A stretch of DNA of 60,725 nucleotides from a marine actinobacterium MedAcidi-G3 (GCA_000817105.1 JUEP01000014.1:1-60725); one strand, 5' to 3'; counted from the first letter of the stretch, positions 27,144 to 37,191 are shown. Made by a program: numbers and translations. The notes: a model not told the origin generated them from the sequence alone.

Positions 27144-28469
27144 ATGGGAATCAACTACCCCGCAGCAGCATCTCGTTCTTCAGAATTGTACGGTCGCGGT
27201 AAGTCAGTGATACCGGATGGAGTGTCACGATCAACGGTGATAATCAGGCCGCATCCTGTCTATGTTGACCATGCAAAGGGAGCATGGATCACAGATGTCG
27301 ACGGAAACCGATACTTGGATTGTAATAACAATTTCACTTCAATAATTTTGGGACATGCAGATCCCGAAATTGAATCGGCGGTGCGCAACCAATTGGCCAA
27401 TGGAACAGCCTTTTCAATGGCGAGCGAAGCAGAAATCCTTTTGGCTGAACTCTTATGTGAACGAGTAGCTGGTTGTGAACGAATTCGGTTCTGCAACTCT
27501 GGTACCGAAGCTGTGATGGGTGCGATTAAAGCAGCGCGTGCTTTTACGCAACGACCGACGATCATCAAAGTGGAAGGCAGCTACCACGGAACTTACGACC
27601 ATGCTGAAGCAAGCTTAGGGTCAGACCCTTCTAACTGGGGTTCACCAAGTAGGCCGGCCACAATTCCTTATTCTGAAGGTGCGCCTGCTTCTTTGGGGGA
27701 AGAGGTTGTAATTGTCCAGTTCAACGACGTCGTGGGGGTAACCGAAGCAATTCAGAAAGTTGGATCTGGGTTGGCGGCAGTGTTGCTAGACCCAATGCCG
27801 TCGCGGGTGGGAATGCCAGTCTTGGATCCCTTGTTCAGTGACGCAATCAGAACTGGAACCCGTGAGGTTGGAGCTTTGCTGATCCTTGACGAAGTGATTT
27901 CGCTTCGCTTGGGACTCGGAGGTGCCCAAGCACTGCACAACATTGATCCGGACCTTACGGCTATGGCCAAAATTATTGGTGGCGGATTTCCTGTAGGAGC
28001 GATAGGGGGCAAGTCTGCAGTCATGGATGTATTTGCAGCCGTGCACGGAAACAGGGCGGCGGTACCTTCGGGAGGCACATACACAGCCAACCCGATCACC
28101 ATGACAGCGGGATTCGCGTGTATGCGTCAGCTTGATCAAATGAGTTTCGATCGGCTGGCCGACATAGGTGAACGCATCCGACAAGGGCTACGAGAACTGT
28201 TTGCTGCTCATTCGCTTGGATGGCAAGTAACTGGCGCTGGGTCGTTATTTCGCATTCACCCTCACCAAAGACCGATCAAAAGTTACCGAAACGCCCACTT
28301 AGATAGTGATGAGTCCGCTTTGATGGAGTCTTTGCAGCACCGGCTGCTCGAACGTGAGGTCTACTTCAGTTCCTACGGAATGGGGTGCATGAATCTGGCC
28401 ACCTCTGACAGCGATATCCAGCATTTCCAGCAAGCGGTGGACCTAGCCCTGAACGTTGTTGCTAAGTGA
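27144..28469 (+). CDS. Class III PLP aminotransferase (GSA-aminomutase-like)
   Basis: A 441-aa fold-type I class III transaminase resembling glutamate-1-semialdehyde aminomutase-type enzymes. It shows FCNSGTEAVMGAIKAARAF, the SYHGTYDH pyridoxal motif, LILDEVI and the PLP Lys in AMAKIIGGGFPVGAIGG. The neighbourhood of an amidase and a thioesterase argues for catabolic amine transfer rather than haem synthesis. The ATG at 27144 is favoured; a TTG at 27123 would lengthen it by 7 residues. It diverges from the HyuAB gene. Confidence 0.87.
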   Translation: MGINYPAAASRSSELYGRGKSVIPDGVSRSTVIIRPHPVYVDHAKGAWITDVDGNRYLDCNNNFTSIILGHADPEIESAVRNQLANGTAFSMASEAEILLAELLCERVAGCERIRFCNSGTEAVMGAIKAARAFTQRPTIIKVEGSYHGTYDHAEASLGSDPSNWGSPSRPATIPYSEGAPASLGEEVVIVQFNDVVGVTEAIQKVGSGLAAVLLDPMPSRVGMPVLDPLFSDAIRTGTREVGALLILDEVISLRLGLGGAQALHNIDPDLTAMAKIIGGGFPVGAIGGKSAVMDVFAAVHGNRAAVPSGGTYTANPITMTAGFACMRQLDQMSFDRLADIGERIRQGLRELFAAHSLGWQVTGAGSLFRIHPHQRPIKSYRNAHLDSDESALMESLQHRLLEREVYFSSYGMGCMNLATSDSDIQHFQQAVDLALNVVAK

Positions 28470-28488
28470 TAGCAACTACGGTCTCACC

Positions 28489-29952
28489 ATGACCCAAGAT
28501 CTGATGCTCAAAAGCGCATCGGAGTTATCTCAGATGGTCGTATCTCGACAAGTCAGTTCCCGTGAGTTGCTCGAAGAAGCCATAAGACGTTACGAAGCTT
28601 TCAATCCGCAAGTCAACGCCATTACTGGACACCAAATCGAACAAGCCCGACTAGCGGCCGACACGGCAGATGAGGCAACATTTCGAGGCGAATCTCTCGG
28701 GGCCTTCCACGGCCTTCCGGTCACGATCAAAGAGGCTTATGACTGGGTTGGCACACCATCAACATGGGGTAACCCCGAATGGGCAGCCAACTTTCCTAAC
28801 GTCAACAGCCCATCGGTCGACCGACTGATTGATGCTGGCGCAATTATCTGGGCCAAGACCAATGTTCCGTTCATGCTGGGGGATTGGCAGTCGTACAACG
28901 AGATTTATGGATGTACCAACAACCCATGGGACCTCAACCGAACACCTGGAGGTTCTTCGGGAGGATCGGCGGTCTCTCTGGCTACGGGAATGTCAGCACT
29001 AGAAATTGGAAGCGATATTGGCGCCTCGATTAGAAATCCCGCCCACTATTGCGGCGTATTTGGTCACAAACCCACAATGGGATTGATTCCTCAAACGGGG
29101 CACACGGCTCCTGGGGTCGAGGCAGATACTGACATTGCAGTTATGGGCCCTCTCGCTCGTAGTGCGGGCGATCTTGATCAAGCGCTCTCTGTCCTTGTCG
29201 GCCCCGACGGCTATGAGGCGACCGGGTATCGAGTTGAACTACCCGAACCAACTAAGCAGTCACTTGCTGATTACAGAGTGGGGGTGCTGCTTGACAGTCC
29301 AGCTTGCGCCACATCTACCGAACTTATCGGGCATCTACAGAACACCATTGACGGTCTTGCCCGGCTAGGAGTTGAGGTTGTCGAAGCCACTCCTGAGATC
29401 GATCAGAACGAATTCTTTGAGAACTACCTCTTGTTGCTGAGAGCAGCAAATGGAGTTTCAGCTGGTGACCAAGCTTTTAACGATGCCGAATTGGGTCATA
29501 AAGAATGGACGCAGGGTAAACGGACATACCGAAATCTGGTCGATCACGCATCGCATATGACCCACAGAGAATGGTACAAACTTCACCAACAGCGAGAGCG
29601 TTACCGACGGGATTGGTCGACTTTCTTTGAAGAGTTCGACCTGCTTTTGTGTCCTGCAGCTGCGTCAACTGCTTTCGTGCATGACCATGACGGCGAACGC
29701 CCGGACCGCACTATCGAAGTCAACGGTCGTCAAGAACCTGTTGTCGACCAGCTCTTTTGGGCTGGTTGGAGCTGCAGCGTCTATCTCCCCAGCACCGTTG
29801 CGCCGGTGGGCCTCGTCGAAGGTCTGCCCGTTGGACTGCAGATTGTTGCTCCGCACCTCCACGATAGGAGATCAATTCATTTCGCTTCGCTGCTTGAAGA
29901 TGAGATAGGTGGATTTGTTGCTCCACCTGGCTACGAAAGAATCGAAAGTTAG
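28489..29952 (+). CDS. Amidase signature family hydrolase
   Basis: A 487-aa AS amidase of normal length. The triad Lys is in PVTIKEAYDW, the cis-Ser in PGGSSGGSAVSL and the nucleophile Ser in GSDIGASIRNPA. The stretch FMLGDWQSYNEIYG parallels WAGDLQSYNKVYG in the 38.1-kb amidase, so these two are close paralogues while the 0-kb amidase is more distant. The ATG at 28489 lies 19 nt after the aminotransferase stop, suggesting one operon, with the thioesterase following. Confidence 0.9.
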   Translation: MTQDLMLKSASELSQMVVSRQVSSRELLEEAIRRYEAFNPQVNAITGHQIEQARLAADTADEATFRGESLGAFHGLPVTIKEAYDWVGTPSTWGNPEWAANFPNVNSPSVDRLIDAGAIIWAKTNVPFMLGDWQSYNEIYGCTNNPWDLNRTPGGSSGGSAVSLATGMSALEIGSDIGASIRNPAHYCGVFGHKPTMGLIPQTGHTAPGVEADTDIAVMGPLARSAGDLDQALSVLVGPDGYEATGYRVELPEPTKQSLADYRVGVLLDSPACATSTELIGHLQNTIDGLARLGVEVVEATPEIDQNEFFENYLLLLRAANGVSAGDQAFNDAELGHKEWTQGKRTYRNLVDHASHMTHREWYKLHQQRERYRRDWSTFFEEFDLLLCPAAASTAFVHDHDGERPDRTIEVNGRQEPVVDQLFWAGWSCSVYLPSTVAPVGLVEGLPVGLQIVAPHLHDRRSIHFASLLEDEIGGFVAPPGYERIES

Positions 29953-29990
29953 ACGACAAAGAGACACCAAATTCTGGCAGCCTGTGGTGA

Positions 29991-30839
29991 GTGGATGACT
30001 CAATTGATGAACTACTTGAAGTCTTGTCTCTCTCGAACAAGGGAGAGACAACATTTGTTGGCCGCGGCTCCGGACATGAGGGGTATGGCCTTTTTGGTGG
30101 ACACCAACTAGCGCAGTCGATTGTGAGCGCCTACCGCTCAGTAAGTGCAGAACGTCGATTGCATTCGGTTCACGGTTTCTTTTTGCGCGGCGGCGATGGA
30201 AAGAAAAACATTAATTACGACGTTGCCAATATTCGAGACGGAAGAGCCTTTTGTCAACGACGAGTTACTGCGTCACAAGATGACAAACAAATATTCGATC
30301 TAACAGCCTCATTTCATACTCCCGAAAAGGGCCCCGGAGTAATTGCTCCGACAGCGCCGCGCGGCGCGGAACCTCCTGAGGGGCTTCCCACCTTTGAAGA
30401 GTGCATGCAACAAGTTGGCCCCATCTTTGGTGAGGAATGGTCAGAAGGGCCTCGACCAGTCGAATATCGAATCGAGAACGCTCCCTGGGCCCCCAATGGG
30501 CCGTCGGAACAAGGCGGTATCAACTTTTGGTTTCGTGTCCGGCGACAGTTACGAGATGAACCCGAAATCCACGCAGCGATCCTTGCCTACATGAGTGATG
30601 ACTGTGTTGCTGACACCCTTCTTATTCCCTACGAGCGAACTTGGGGCACCGAAGGAACCATGTTGGTTAGTTTGGACCACTCAATGTGGTTTCATGCCGA
30701 AGCCCGAGCAGATGAATGGATCTACGTTGAACAATGGCCAGTAGCCGCCTCGGGAGCGAGAGGTCTTGCGCAAGCTCGAATGTGGCAAGGCGGTCAGCTT
30801 GTTGTCTCAGTAGCCCAGGAAGCCTTAACCCGATTCTGA
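29991..30839 (+). CDS. Acyl-CoA thioesterase II (TesB family)
   Basis: A 282-aa double-hotdog thioesterase. The N-terminal hotdog has GRGSGHEGYGLFGGHQLAQS and VHGFFLRGGD; the C-terminal one has ILAYMSDDCVADT with the catalytic Asp and SLDHSMWFHAEARADEW. It hydrolyses acyl-CoA. It starts with GTG 38 nt after the amidase stop and is probably the third gene of the same operon. It meets the next gene convergently. Confidence 0.88.
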   Translation: MDDSIDELLEVLSLSNKGETTFVGRGSGHEGYGLFGGHQLAQSIVSAYRSVSAERRLHSVHGFFLRGGDGKKNINYDVANIRDGRAFCQRRVTASQDDKQIFDLTASFHTPEKGPGVIAPTAPRGAEPPEGLPTFEECMQQVGPIFGEEWSEGPRPVEYRIENAPWAPNGPSEQGGINFWFRVRRQLRDEPEIHAAILAYMSDDCVADTLLIPYERTWGTEGTMLVSLDHSMWFHAEARADEWIYVEQWPVAASGARGLAQARMWQGGQLVVSVAQEALTRF

Positions 30840-30848
30840 TTCTTAGGG

Positions 30849-31694
30849 CTAGGTCTGTATAAACCAGTCGTGCAGCGAAGTTGCTGTGTGTTGCAAAGAA
30901 GCGAAACATCCGAAGTGGTCAGAACCTTCGAATACTTCGACAGATCCAGATGGCAGACGCTCAGCTATTCCAGGAGAAGCAGTAGATGTTCGATCAGAAC
31001 CACCACCACCATAGGCAACTCGAACCTCTATCTCGACGAGCGGTAAACGATCCCAGCCCTCTTGTAGAAATTGTTCGAACGCCCTTGATTCAAGTAACGG
31101 ATCACATGCCAGTTTTACTGACCCATCTGGTTGATCGATGAACCCGTGGTGGACGTATGCTTCCAAACAATCTGGATGTATTTCGTTTAGAGGGGGGCGG
31201 GAGCCGTATCGCTCTAGCGCGTCTCTGCGCGATGGAAAGACCGATCGCCGATGCTTCGTAGCTTCGACAAAATCAAAAGCACCCTCAGGTCGATGGTCTT
31301 CTCGTTCGAAAATTATTGGCTCATAAACCCAGGCTCGTTGAAACGCGCCGGGACGCTCAAGGCTTGTGAGAATGCTGGTAGCGCCACCCATTGAATGGCC
31401 TACTACCCATGCGTCTCGAAGGTCGAAAGCGTCAACAACTGCTGTGAGGTCTGCCACCATTCGATGCTCAAAGAAGTTGACATTGGAGGGACTGACTGTT
31501 GCTCCGTGAGCCCGCAGGTCTACACAAATAGCCCTGAAATCGGAACCCAGCTCACTGATTATTGGCTCCCACATTCTGGAAACAAGACCTGTGCCATGAA
31601 CAAATAATGTCGGATGCCCCAATCCTCCGTAATCGTGAACTGCCACTTCGACCCCGTCTTGGGATGAAATAAAACGAGTTTCAGGTTTAGGCAT
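30849..31694 (-). CDS. Alpha/beta hydrolase
   Basis: A 281-aa alpha/beta hydrolase. The oxyanion sequence is FVHGTGLVSRMW and the Ser nucleophile is in VVGHSMGGATS; the His is in EGSDHFGCFAS. I use ATG 31694 (MPKPETRF); a TTG at 31718 would overlap the upstream CoA-transferase stop. The substrate is unknown. It is the last gene of a minus-strand run from 34.7 kb that includes another hydrolase and the CoA-transferase. Confidence 0.83.
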   Translation of the reverse strand: MPKPETRFISSQDGVEVAVHDYGGLGHPTLFVHGTGLVSRMWEPIISELGSDFRAICVDLRAHGATVSPSNVNFFEHRMVADLTAVVDAFDLRDAWVVGHSMGGATSILTSLERPGAFQRAWVYEPIIFEREDHRPEGAFDFVEATKHRRSVFPSRRDALERYGSRPPLNEIHPDCLEAYVHHGFIDQPDGSVKLACDPLLESRAFEQFLQEGWDRLPLVEIEVRVAYGGGGSDRTSTASPGIAERLPSGSVEVFEGSDHFGCFASLQHTATSLHDWFIQT

Positions 31695-31707
31695 GAATAG
31701 CAACCGT

Positions 31708-32889
31708 TCAAGCGACAATATTTTGTTTGCGTAACTCGCCGATTTGGCTTGGGTTGAACCCTAACTGACTAAGGATTTCGTTCGTGTGTTCACCCTTGCC
31801 TGGCGAATGCCGAGTCAACGCTGTTGGTGTTTTACTGAAGTTTGCAGGTGGCCTTATTGTTCTAATTTTCCCTGCGGTCGGGTGCATTTCGCTGACGATG
31901 ATGTCGTTGTGGAGGACCTGCGGATCATCAAACACTTCTTGACGCGACACCACTCGGGCACAAGGAACGTCGGCAGCTTCCAGAGCTGAAAGAGCATCAT
32001 CGGTCAACATAGTTTTTAAGATCGCGGCAAATTCTGATCTTTGGGCATCAGCATTTTGTAAACGCGCATCCCTTGTAGCAAATCGGGAATCGTCTGCTAA
32101 CTCTGGTTTACCTAAGGCTTGGCACGCACCCTTGTACTGCTCGAAGTTGACCCAATTCGCGGCGATTTGGCCATCCGCAGTGTCCCACGGTTCATACCAT
32201 TCGCTGTAGGTCGGAGCAGGGTCACTTTCTGGAAGGGATTCGTTCCAAAAAACTTCAAGCCACATCCAGTGAAGCATCGCATCAAGTAACGCCAACTCAA
32301 TGTGTTGGCCTCCTGCCCCGTTTGAACGGGCGACCAGCGCTGCAAGTACGGCATTTGCTCCGGCCATAGCTGTGGTCTTGTCGGCAACAACTGCTTTGAC
32401 ATAGGTCCCATTTTGGGCTTCCGTCATGCCCGAAAGAGCCTGGATAATAGGATCGTAGACGGGTCGGTCTGCGTATGGCCCGTCCTGTCCGAAGCCTGAA
32501 ACTGAGAGGTATACCAGATCAGGATTAATTGCCGAAAGCGCCGGGTAATCGATTTGTAATCGATGGGCCACTCCTGGTCGAAAGTTTTGGACAAAGACGT
32601 CAGCTTCTGCCACAAGTTTAAGCAAAATATCTCGTCCGCTTTCGGAACGGAGGTTGAGGTCCATACCCCTTTTGTTTCGGTGCATATGGACCCAACACCC
32701 AGACTGATCTCCACTGATGGCCCCCGTCATGCGCATGACATCTGGAACGCCAACCTTTTCGACAAAAATTACTTCGGCGCCTAATTCTGCAAGCCAAGAA
32801 CTCACCCATGGTCCAGCTACGGCGCTTGAGACGTCTACCACCTTTATGCCAGCTAATGGGCCTTGGGTCGCTAGTTCTGTGGCTGTCAC
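31708..32889 (-). CDS. CaiB/BaiF (family III) CoA-transferase
   Basis: A 393-aa family III CoA-transferase that moves CoA between carboxylic acids. It begins with PLAGIKVVDVSSAVAGPW and has the expected ELGAEVIFVEKVG and HRNKRGMDLNL motifs. The catalytic Asp is in DRPVYDPIIQALSGM. I use GTG 32889, 4 nt after the stop of the upstream hydrolase; the longer frame to 32994 overlaps that gene. The two genes are thus tightly coupled. Confidence 0.9.
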   Translation of the reverse strand: MTATELATQGPLAGIKVVDVSSAVAGPWVSSWLAELGAEVIFVEKVGVPDVMRMTGAISGDQSGCWVHMHRNKRGMDLNLRSESGRDILLKLVAEADVFVQNFRPGVAHRLQIDYPALSAINPDLVYLSVSGFGQDGPYADRPVYDPIIQALSGMTEAQNGTYVKAVVADKTTAMAGANAVLAALVARSNGAGGQHIELALLDAMLHWMWLEVFWNESLPESDPAPTYSEWYEPWDTADGQIAANWVNFEQYKGACQALGKPELADDSRFATRDARLQNADAQRSEFAAILKTMLTDDALSALEAADVPCARVVSRQEVFDDPQVLHNDIIVSEMHPTAGKIRTIRPPANFSKTPTALTRHSPGKGEHTNEILSQLGFNPSQIGELRKQNIVA

Positions 32890-32893
32890 GGCA

Positions 32894-33724
32894 TCAGACT
32901 CCCGGATTCGCGTGCTTGCTGATGAAATCTGCTGCCGCTTTGTTCCACCCTTTGGGGTCATGAGCATTGACAGCGTGAGAAGCCGGCAATTCAACTACCT
33001 CAACTTGAGGGATGAGCTTCACTCGAGGTAGATGCTTTTGGAAGCGTTGTTCTTCAATGCCGTTGGTAAACAAAACCGGAGCTGAAATCTCTTTTAACGA
33101 ATCCCCTAATGGCAATGCGAAGTTGGTGATACGAAACGATAACGAGATGCCTCTTGCGGAATGCTCACTAAATTCTTCGTCTAAAAAGCTGAGCGTTGTG
33201 GCTGATATGCGTTTCGATCGGCCCGGGTTGATCCAGCTATCTCGGAGACATTCAACGCCTTCTTCGTCTACCTGATCGGCAATCTTGCTTACCATCGTCC
33301 GATTGCGTTCTTGCCATTCGATCGGATCGGCAAAGCCAGATGCCGAATTTGTGATGATCATTCCAGCAACCCTATGAGGGAGTGCAACTGCGTAATGCAT
33401 GACGAGCGCAGCACCCATTGATTGACCGATTAGCCAGATATTTGGGGCACCTAGTTCTTGGCGGATCCGCTCAAATTCGTCAACATATCCCGAAGGTTCG
33501 TATCGAGTTGGGTCATCAGGGCTGGGTGAACGCCCATGCCCCCACAACTCAACTACAACCGGTTGGCAAACTTGTTGCAGAGCAGCAAGATTGTCGTTCC
33601 AATAGGAACGGCTGCCTAAAGCTCCGTGAACAAAAAGGGCGACTGGGCCGGTACCTGAATGAACTACCGCATGTAAATGTTCGTTTGTCACTTCCAGCCA
33701 TGATGGCATTAGTGCGGTGGTCAT
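32894..33724 (-). CDS. Alpha/beta hydrolase
   Basis: A 276-aa alpha/beta hydrolase. It has VALFVHGALGSRSYW as oxyanion strand, LIGQSMGAALV as Ser elbow (Q instead of H before the Ser), and ELPASHAVNAHDP as His region. Start chosen at ATG 33724 with GGA just upstream; the long open frame to 33892 overlaps the transporter gene. It precedes the CoA-transferase by 4 nt, so it may hydrolyse an ester feeding that enzyme. Confidence 0.83.
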   Translation of the reverse strand: MTTALMPSWLEVTNEHLHAVVHSGTGPVALFVHGALGSRSYWNDNLAALQQVCQPVVVELWGHGRSPSPDDPTRYEPSGYVDEFERIRQELGAPNIWLIGQSMGAALVMHYAVALPHRVAGMIITNSASGFADPIEWQERNRTMVSKIADQVDEEGVECLRDSWINPGRSKRISATTLSFLDEEFSEHSARGISLSFRITNFALPLGDSLKEISAPVLFTNGIEEQRFQKHLPRVKLIPQVEVVELPASHAVNAHDPKGWNKAAADFISKHANPGV

Positions 33725-33756
33725 TGTCCAATGGTTTGACCTGTACTGGCTGACAG

Positions 33757-33804
33757 ACAGCCTGAGGGGCTGTTTACTGTTTCGGCTATTCAGGCAAATA
33801 GCCG
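33757..33804. promoter_or_regulatory. Two consecutive hairpins in the leader of the hydrolase-CoA-transferase pair
   Basis: ACAGCC/GGCTGT arms (33757-33762 and 33768-33773) and CGGCTATT/AATAGCCG arms (33783-33790 and 33797-33804) are both perfect. They lie in the 121-nt space between the DMT transporter stop and the hydrolase start, on the minus strand. No T tract follows on the minus strand, so a leader or operator role is as likely as termination. Confidence 0.4.
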
Positions 33805-33845
33805 TTTGACGTTCTGGTGGACCAACCCGAAAAGTGAACGCGAGA

Positions 33846-34715
33846 TTACCTTGCGGCCGATATTTCTCGGAGCCCAAGTGTCGCATGAACAACTAAGACG
33901 CCGAGGACTATTAAGCCCCCTGTTATAGCTCTCCCAGATATTGATTCGCCGACAACCCAAGCTGCGAGTAACGGACTGAGTGCTGTTTCACCCAAAATCA
34001 GTAGAGCTGTTTCTGGGCTTGGAAGTAAGCGGCCGCCCAAGGTGATGAGTGCCATAGCGGTGGGCAAGATGATTAGGCCAAGTAAAAGTAGGAGAGCTAG
34101 GTCTCTGAGAGAAAGAGCAGCGCTGGTCCCGGCTAGGGCTAGCACGGCGCAGCCTAAGAAGCCTCCGAAAGCTGCTGTTGGCAACATGTCGAGGTGTTTG
34201 TTCATGCGAATTATTGTCAAATTGGCAGAGAAGCCGAGAGAACAGCAGAGAGCAAAAACGTTTCCATCGTTGAGGAGGCCTCCTGAGTTGCCGCCCACCG
34301 CTATGGCTACCCCTATTAATGCGAACGGCATTGCGAGAAGTGTCCGTCGAGCAACAATCACTCGCGCTACGGCCCAGGTCCAGAGGGCTGCCCAAAATGG
34401 TGATAGTGCCAAGATCAACAAGACATTCGATACTGGCGCTCGATCGACTGCTACCACGAAAAGAATGGTTCCTGACCCGGACAAAATACTGCTTATGACT
34501 CCCCATGATCCAAGGGAAGTGATGACTACTGGGAGTTCCTTTTTGTAGCGACCCAGCAAGAAGGCGGTAAGCGAAAGTCCTAGGAGGCCCGTTCGCCACA
34601 TAGCGTTGGTCATGCTTGGTGCATCAACGAGCCGAACAAAAGTCGCGTCAGGAATAATTGCTGCCACTCCAAGAGAGGTCAGTAGGAGACCTTTTCTATG
34701 TTCGGAATTGTTCAC
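33846..34715 (-). CDS. EamA/DMT family transporter
   Basis: A 289-aa protein with about ten membrane segments arranged as two EamA-like halves, as expected for drug/metabolite exporters. The repeat-linking SPFWAALWTW and the second-half LLGLIILPTAMALITLGG followed by PSPETALLILGETALSP are typical; the Glu in the last helix is common in the family. It may export amino acids or related solutes. It starts with GTG and lies 28 nt after the flavoprotein stop. Confidence 0.88.
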   Translation of the reverse strand: MNNSEHRKGLLLTSLGVAAIIPDATFVRLVDAPSMTNAMWRTGLLGLSLTAFLLGRYKKELPVVITSLGSWGVISSILSGSGTILFVVAVDRAPVSNVLLILALSPFWAALWTWAVARVIVARRTLLAMPFALIGVAIAVGGNSGGLLNDGNVFALCCSLGFSANLTIIRMNKHLDMLPTAAFGGFLGCAVLALAGTSAALSLRDLALLLLLGLIILPTAMALITLGGRLLPSPETALLILGETALSPLLAAWVVGESISGRAITGGLIVLGVLVVHATLGLREISAAR

Positions 34716-34743
34716 TCTTGAGAACGCCCCGAATCGCTTGGTT

Positions 34744-37191
34744 TCATGAGCGAACTTTGTGGTTCTTAGGATCGTAAAAACTTCTGATACTTGGAGTTAT
34801 TGGGCGCCGACGGGTTCCAATTTCTATGTGCCAATCTCCAGAGTCCAACCAATCTTGATTTACTCCTGATGGGTTGTTGATATAAGCCATTGACAGGCAG
34901 CGGTCTTGAGTGTGGCTCCACATTCCACCAGTGGTGCGACCCACGTAGACGTTGTCACGGAAGATGGGGTCGTCGTGGTAGCTAATGAGGTCTGGATCTT
35001 CGACTCTTAGCTGAATCAGACGCTTTGTTAGTGGTTGATATCGCTGCTTTAGTAGCGATTCACGCCCTATGAATTCAGTGGGTTTTTCCCATGCGATTGC
35101 GAAACCAAGTCCAGCTTCAAGTGGGGTGTCTTCATCGGAAATATCGTGACCCCAGTGGCGGTAGCCGGCTTCTAGGCGGAGGGAATTCATCGCATGAAAC
35201 CCAGCGTGTCGGAGATCGAAACGATTTCCGTTGCGCCGGATTTCTTCGTAGACGATTCCGGCTTTATCTGCAGGGATGTACAACTCCCAACCGAGTTCAC
35301 CGACATAGCTCATTCGCAGAGCGCTGCAGGACACCCCAGCGATCTTCATTTCAGTCATTGACCCGAATGGGCAAGATTGGTTGGAAAGATCGAAGTCAGA
35401 CACTGACTCCAAAAGGGCTTGAGAGTGCGGACCCATAACGCCTAAGACGCTCCAATTTTCGGTGATGTCGGAAATTTCAACCGAATGCCCGCGACATGCT
35501 CGACGTAACCAGGCCCAGTCGCGTGTTTGTGATGCTGCACTCGTCACGACCCAGAACTCATTTTCAGACAAACGGGTAACAGTCAAGTCAGCTTCGATGC
35601 CACCTCTTTCGTTGAGCCATTGGGTGTAAACGCCTGTTTTTGGTTCGACGTCAATCGAATTGGCGCTCAGCCGTTCAAGAACGGCAAGCGCCTCGGGCCC
35701 TGCAACAAGAAACTTGCCGAAAGAACTTTGATCAAACATCCCAACAGCCGACCGGACGGCCTCGCATTCTCTGCGCATGTTGTCATGCCAGTTTTGCTTG
35801 CCATATGAATACTCGTATTCACGGAGTTGGTTCGTGTCTGCAAACCAATTTGGGCGCTCCCATCCAGCCGTCTCACCGAAAACAGCTCCCGCTTTCTCCA
35901 AGACTTCATGGAGTGAACTTTTTCTTACCCCTCTAGCGGACTCGTATTGTCTATAAGGCCAATGCATTGCGTATAAGAGCCCCAACGACTCCGAAATTCT
36001 CGCCTCTAAGTAGGAGCGGTCACTTTGGAAAGAAAAAGAGCGGCGGATATCGGCGGCTGAAAGATCCATAGGTGGGTACCCATCAACGATCCAGTCCGCT
36101 AAAACCCACCCAACGCCTCCAGCTGTTTGGATGCCAACTGAATTAAAACCGGCAGCGACAAAGCATCGGTCCACTTCAGGAGATTCGCCAAGATAAAAAG
36201 TTCCATCGGGAGTGAAAGCCTCAGGGCCGTTAAAGAACAGTTGCAGCCCGGCATCAGCTAGAGCCGGCATCCGGCGGCAGGCTGCCTCGAAGATAGGCCC
36301 TAGGTGATTCCAGTCTTCTGGCAGCGTTCCGAAACAGAAATCTCGAGGAATTCCATCTAAATTCCAGATCTTCGCTTTGGGCTCAAAGAAGCCAGCCATA
36401 ATTTTGCCGGTCTCTTCCTTGAAATATGTGTAGTTATTCGGATCCCGAACGATTGGCATTCCCCTTTCGGCACCTTCTAGGGGTTCGGTGACAATGTAAA
36501 AATGCTCGCATGCTTGAAGAGGAACGTTCACGCCAATAGTTTCAGCGAGATGTCGGGTCCACATGCCGGCTGCCATCACTACCGTTTCGGCCTCGATGAC
36601 ATGGCCTTCCTCGGTTTCTATACCCGTGCACCTATCCCCATCTTTTAAGAGTCGCTGAACGGAGACACCCTCAATGACAGTGGCCCCTCCCTGGCGGGCG
36701 CCTTTAATGAGGGACATTGTTGTGTCGACAGGCGATGTTTGGCCATCGTTTGGGATGTAGAGCGCACCTACTAAGTCGTCAGTGCGTAACAAGGGAACTT
36801 TGTCGGTTAGTTCGTCCATCTCAATTTCTCGAATTTCGACACCGACAGTCGATGCCATCGAGATCCCTCGACGCATCTCCTCCCAGCGTTCTGCATCTGA
36901 CGCCACCGAAATAGAACCAGGCGCCCGATACCCCGTTGCTTGTCCGGTTTCAGCTTCTAATTCTTGGAATAAACGATTTGAATACGTCGCCAGCTTGGTC
37001 AGGGAGTGAGTTGGTTTGAGTTGAGAAACAAGACCTGCGGCATGCCAAGTAGTTCCACCAGTGAGTTTCCCTTGTTCTAGGAGAAGAACGTCAGTTATGC
37101 CTCGTTTGGTTAAGTGGTATGCAACGCTGGCGCCAATGATGCCGCCACCTACCACTACTACTTGTGCTTGGGTGGGCAACTCAACAGACAT
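34744..37191 (-). CDS. Dimethylglycine/sarcosine dehydrogenase-like flavoprotein (FAD + GcvT domains)
   Basis: An 815-aa two-part enzyme. Residues ~1-380 are a DAO-type FAD domain: VVVVGGGIIGASVAYHL nucleotide fold and TTWHAAGL, where the His position matches the covalent flavin His of mammalian DMGDH/SardH. Residues ~430-810 are GcvT-like tetrahydrofolate-binding domains (MFDQSSFGKFLVAG, SYVGELGWELYIP). It should oxidatively demethylate N-methyl amino acids and pass one-carbon units to folate. The start is clear at ATG 37191. A DMT transporter follows 28 nt downstream. Confidence 0.88.
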   Translation of the reverse strand: MSVELPTQAQVVVVGGGIIGASVAYHLTKRGITDVLLLEQGKLTGGTTWHAAGLVSQLKPTHSLTKLATYSNRLFQELEAETGQATGYRAPGSISVASDAERWEEMRRGISMASTVGVEIREIEMDELTDKVPLLRTDDLVGALYIPNDGQTSPVDTTMSLIKGARQGGATVIEGVSVQRLLKDGDRCTGIETEEGHVIEAETVVMAAGMWTRHLAETIGVNVPLQACEHFYIVTEPLEGAERGMPIVRDPNNYTYFKEETGKIMAGFFEPKAKIWNLDGIPRDFCFGTLPEDWNHLGPIFEAACRRMPALADAGLQLFFNGPEAFTPDGTFYLGESPEVDRCFVAAGFNSVGIQTAGGVGWVLADWIVDGYPPMDLSAADIRRSFSFQSDRSYLEARISESLGLLYAMHWPYRQYESARGVRKSSLHEVLEKAGAVFGETAGWERPNWFADTNQLREYEYSYGKQNWHDNMRRECEAVRSAVGMFDQSSFGKFLVAGPEALAVLERLSANSIDVEPKTGVYTQWLNERGGIEADLTVTRLSENEFWVVTSAASQTRDWAWLRRACRGHSVEISDITENWSVLGVMGPHSQALLESVSDFDLSNQSCPFGSMTEMKIAGVSCSALRMSYVGELGWELYIPADKAGIVYEEIRRNGNRFDLRHAGFHAMNSLRLEAGYRHWGHDISDEDTPLEAGLGFAIAWEKPTEFIGRESLLKQRYQPLTKRLIQLRVEDPDLISYHDDPIFRDNVYVGRTTGGMWSHTQDRCLSMAYINNPSGVNQDWLDSGDWHIEIGTRRRPITPSIRSFYDPKNHKVRS

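Noticed and set aside
34042-34548. 168-aa ORF antisense to the DMT transporter
   Set aside because: Composition typical of antisense shadow, no ribosome site or family match.
33988-34599. 203-aa ORF on the minus strand inside the DMT transporter
   Set aside because: Overlaps a clear EamA protein in another frame and has low-complexity composition; a shadow.
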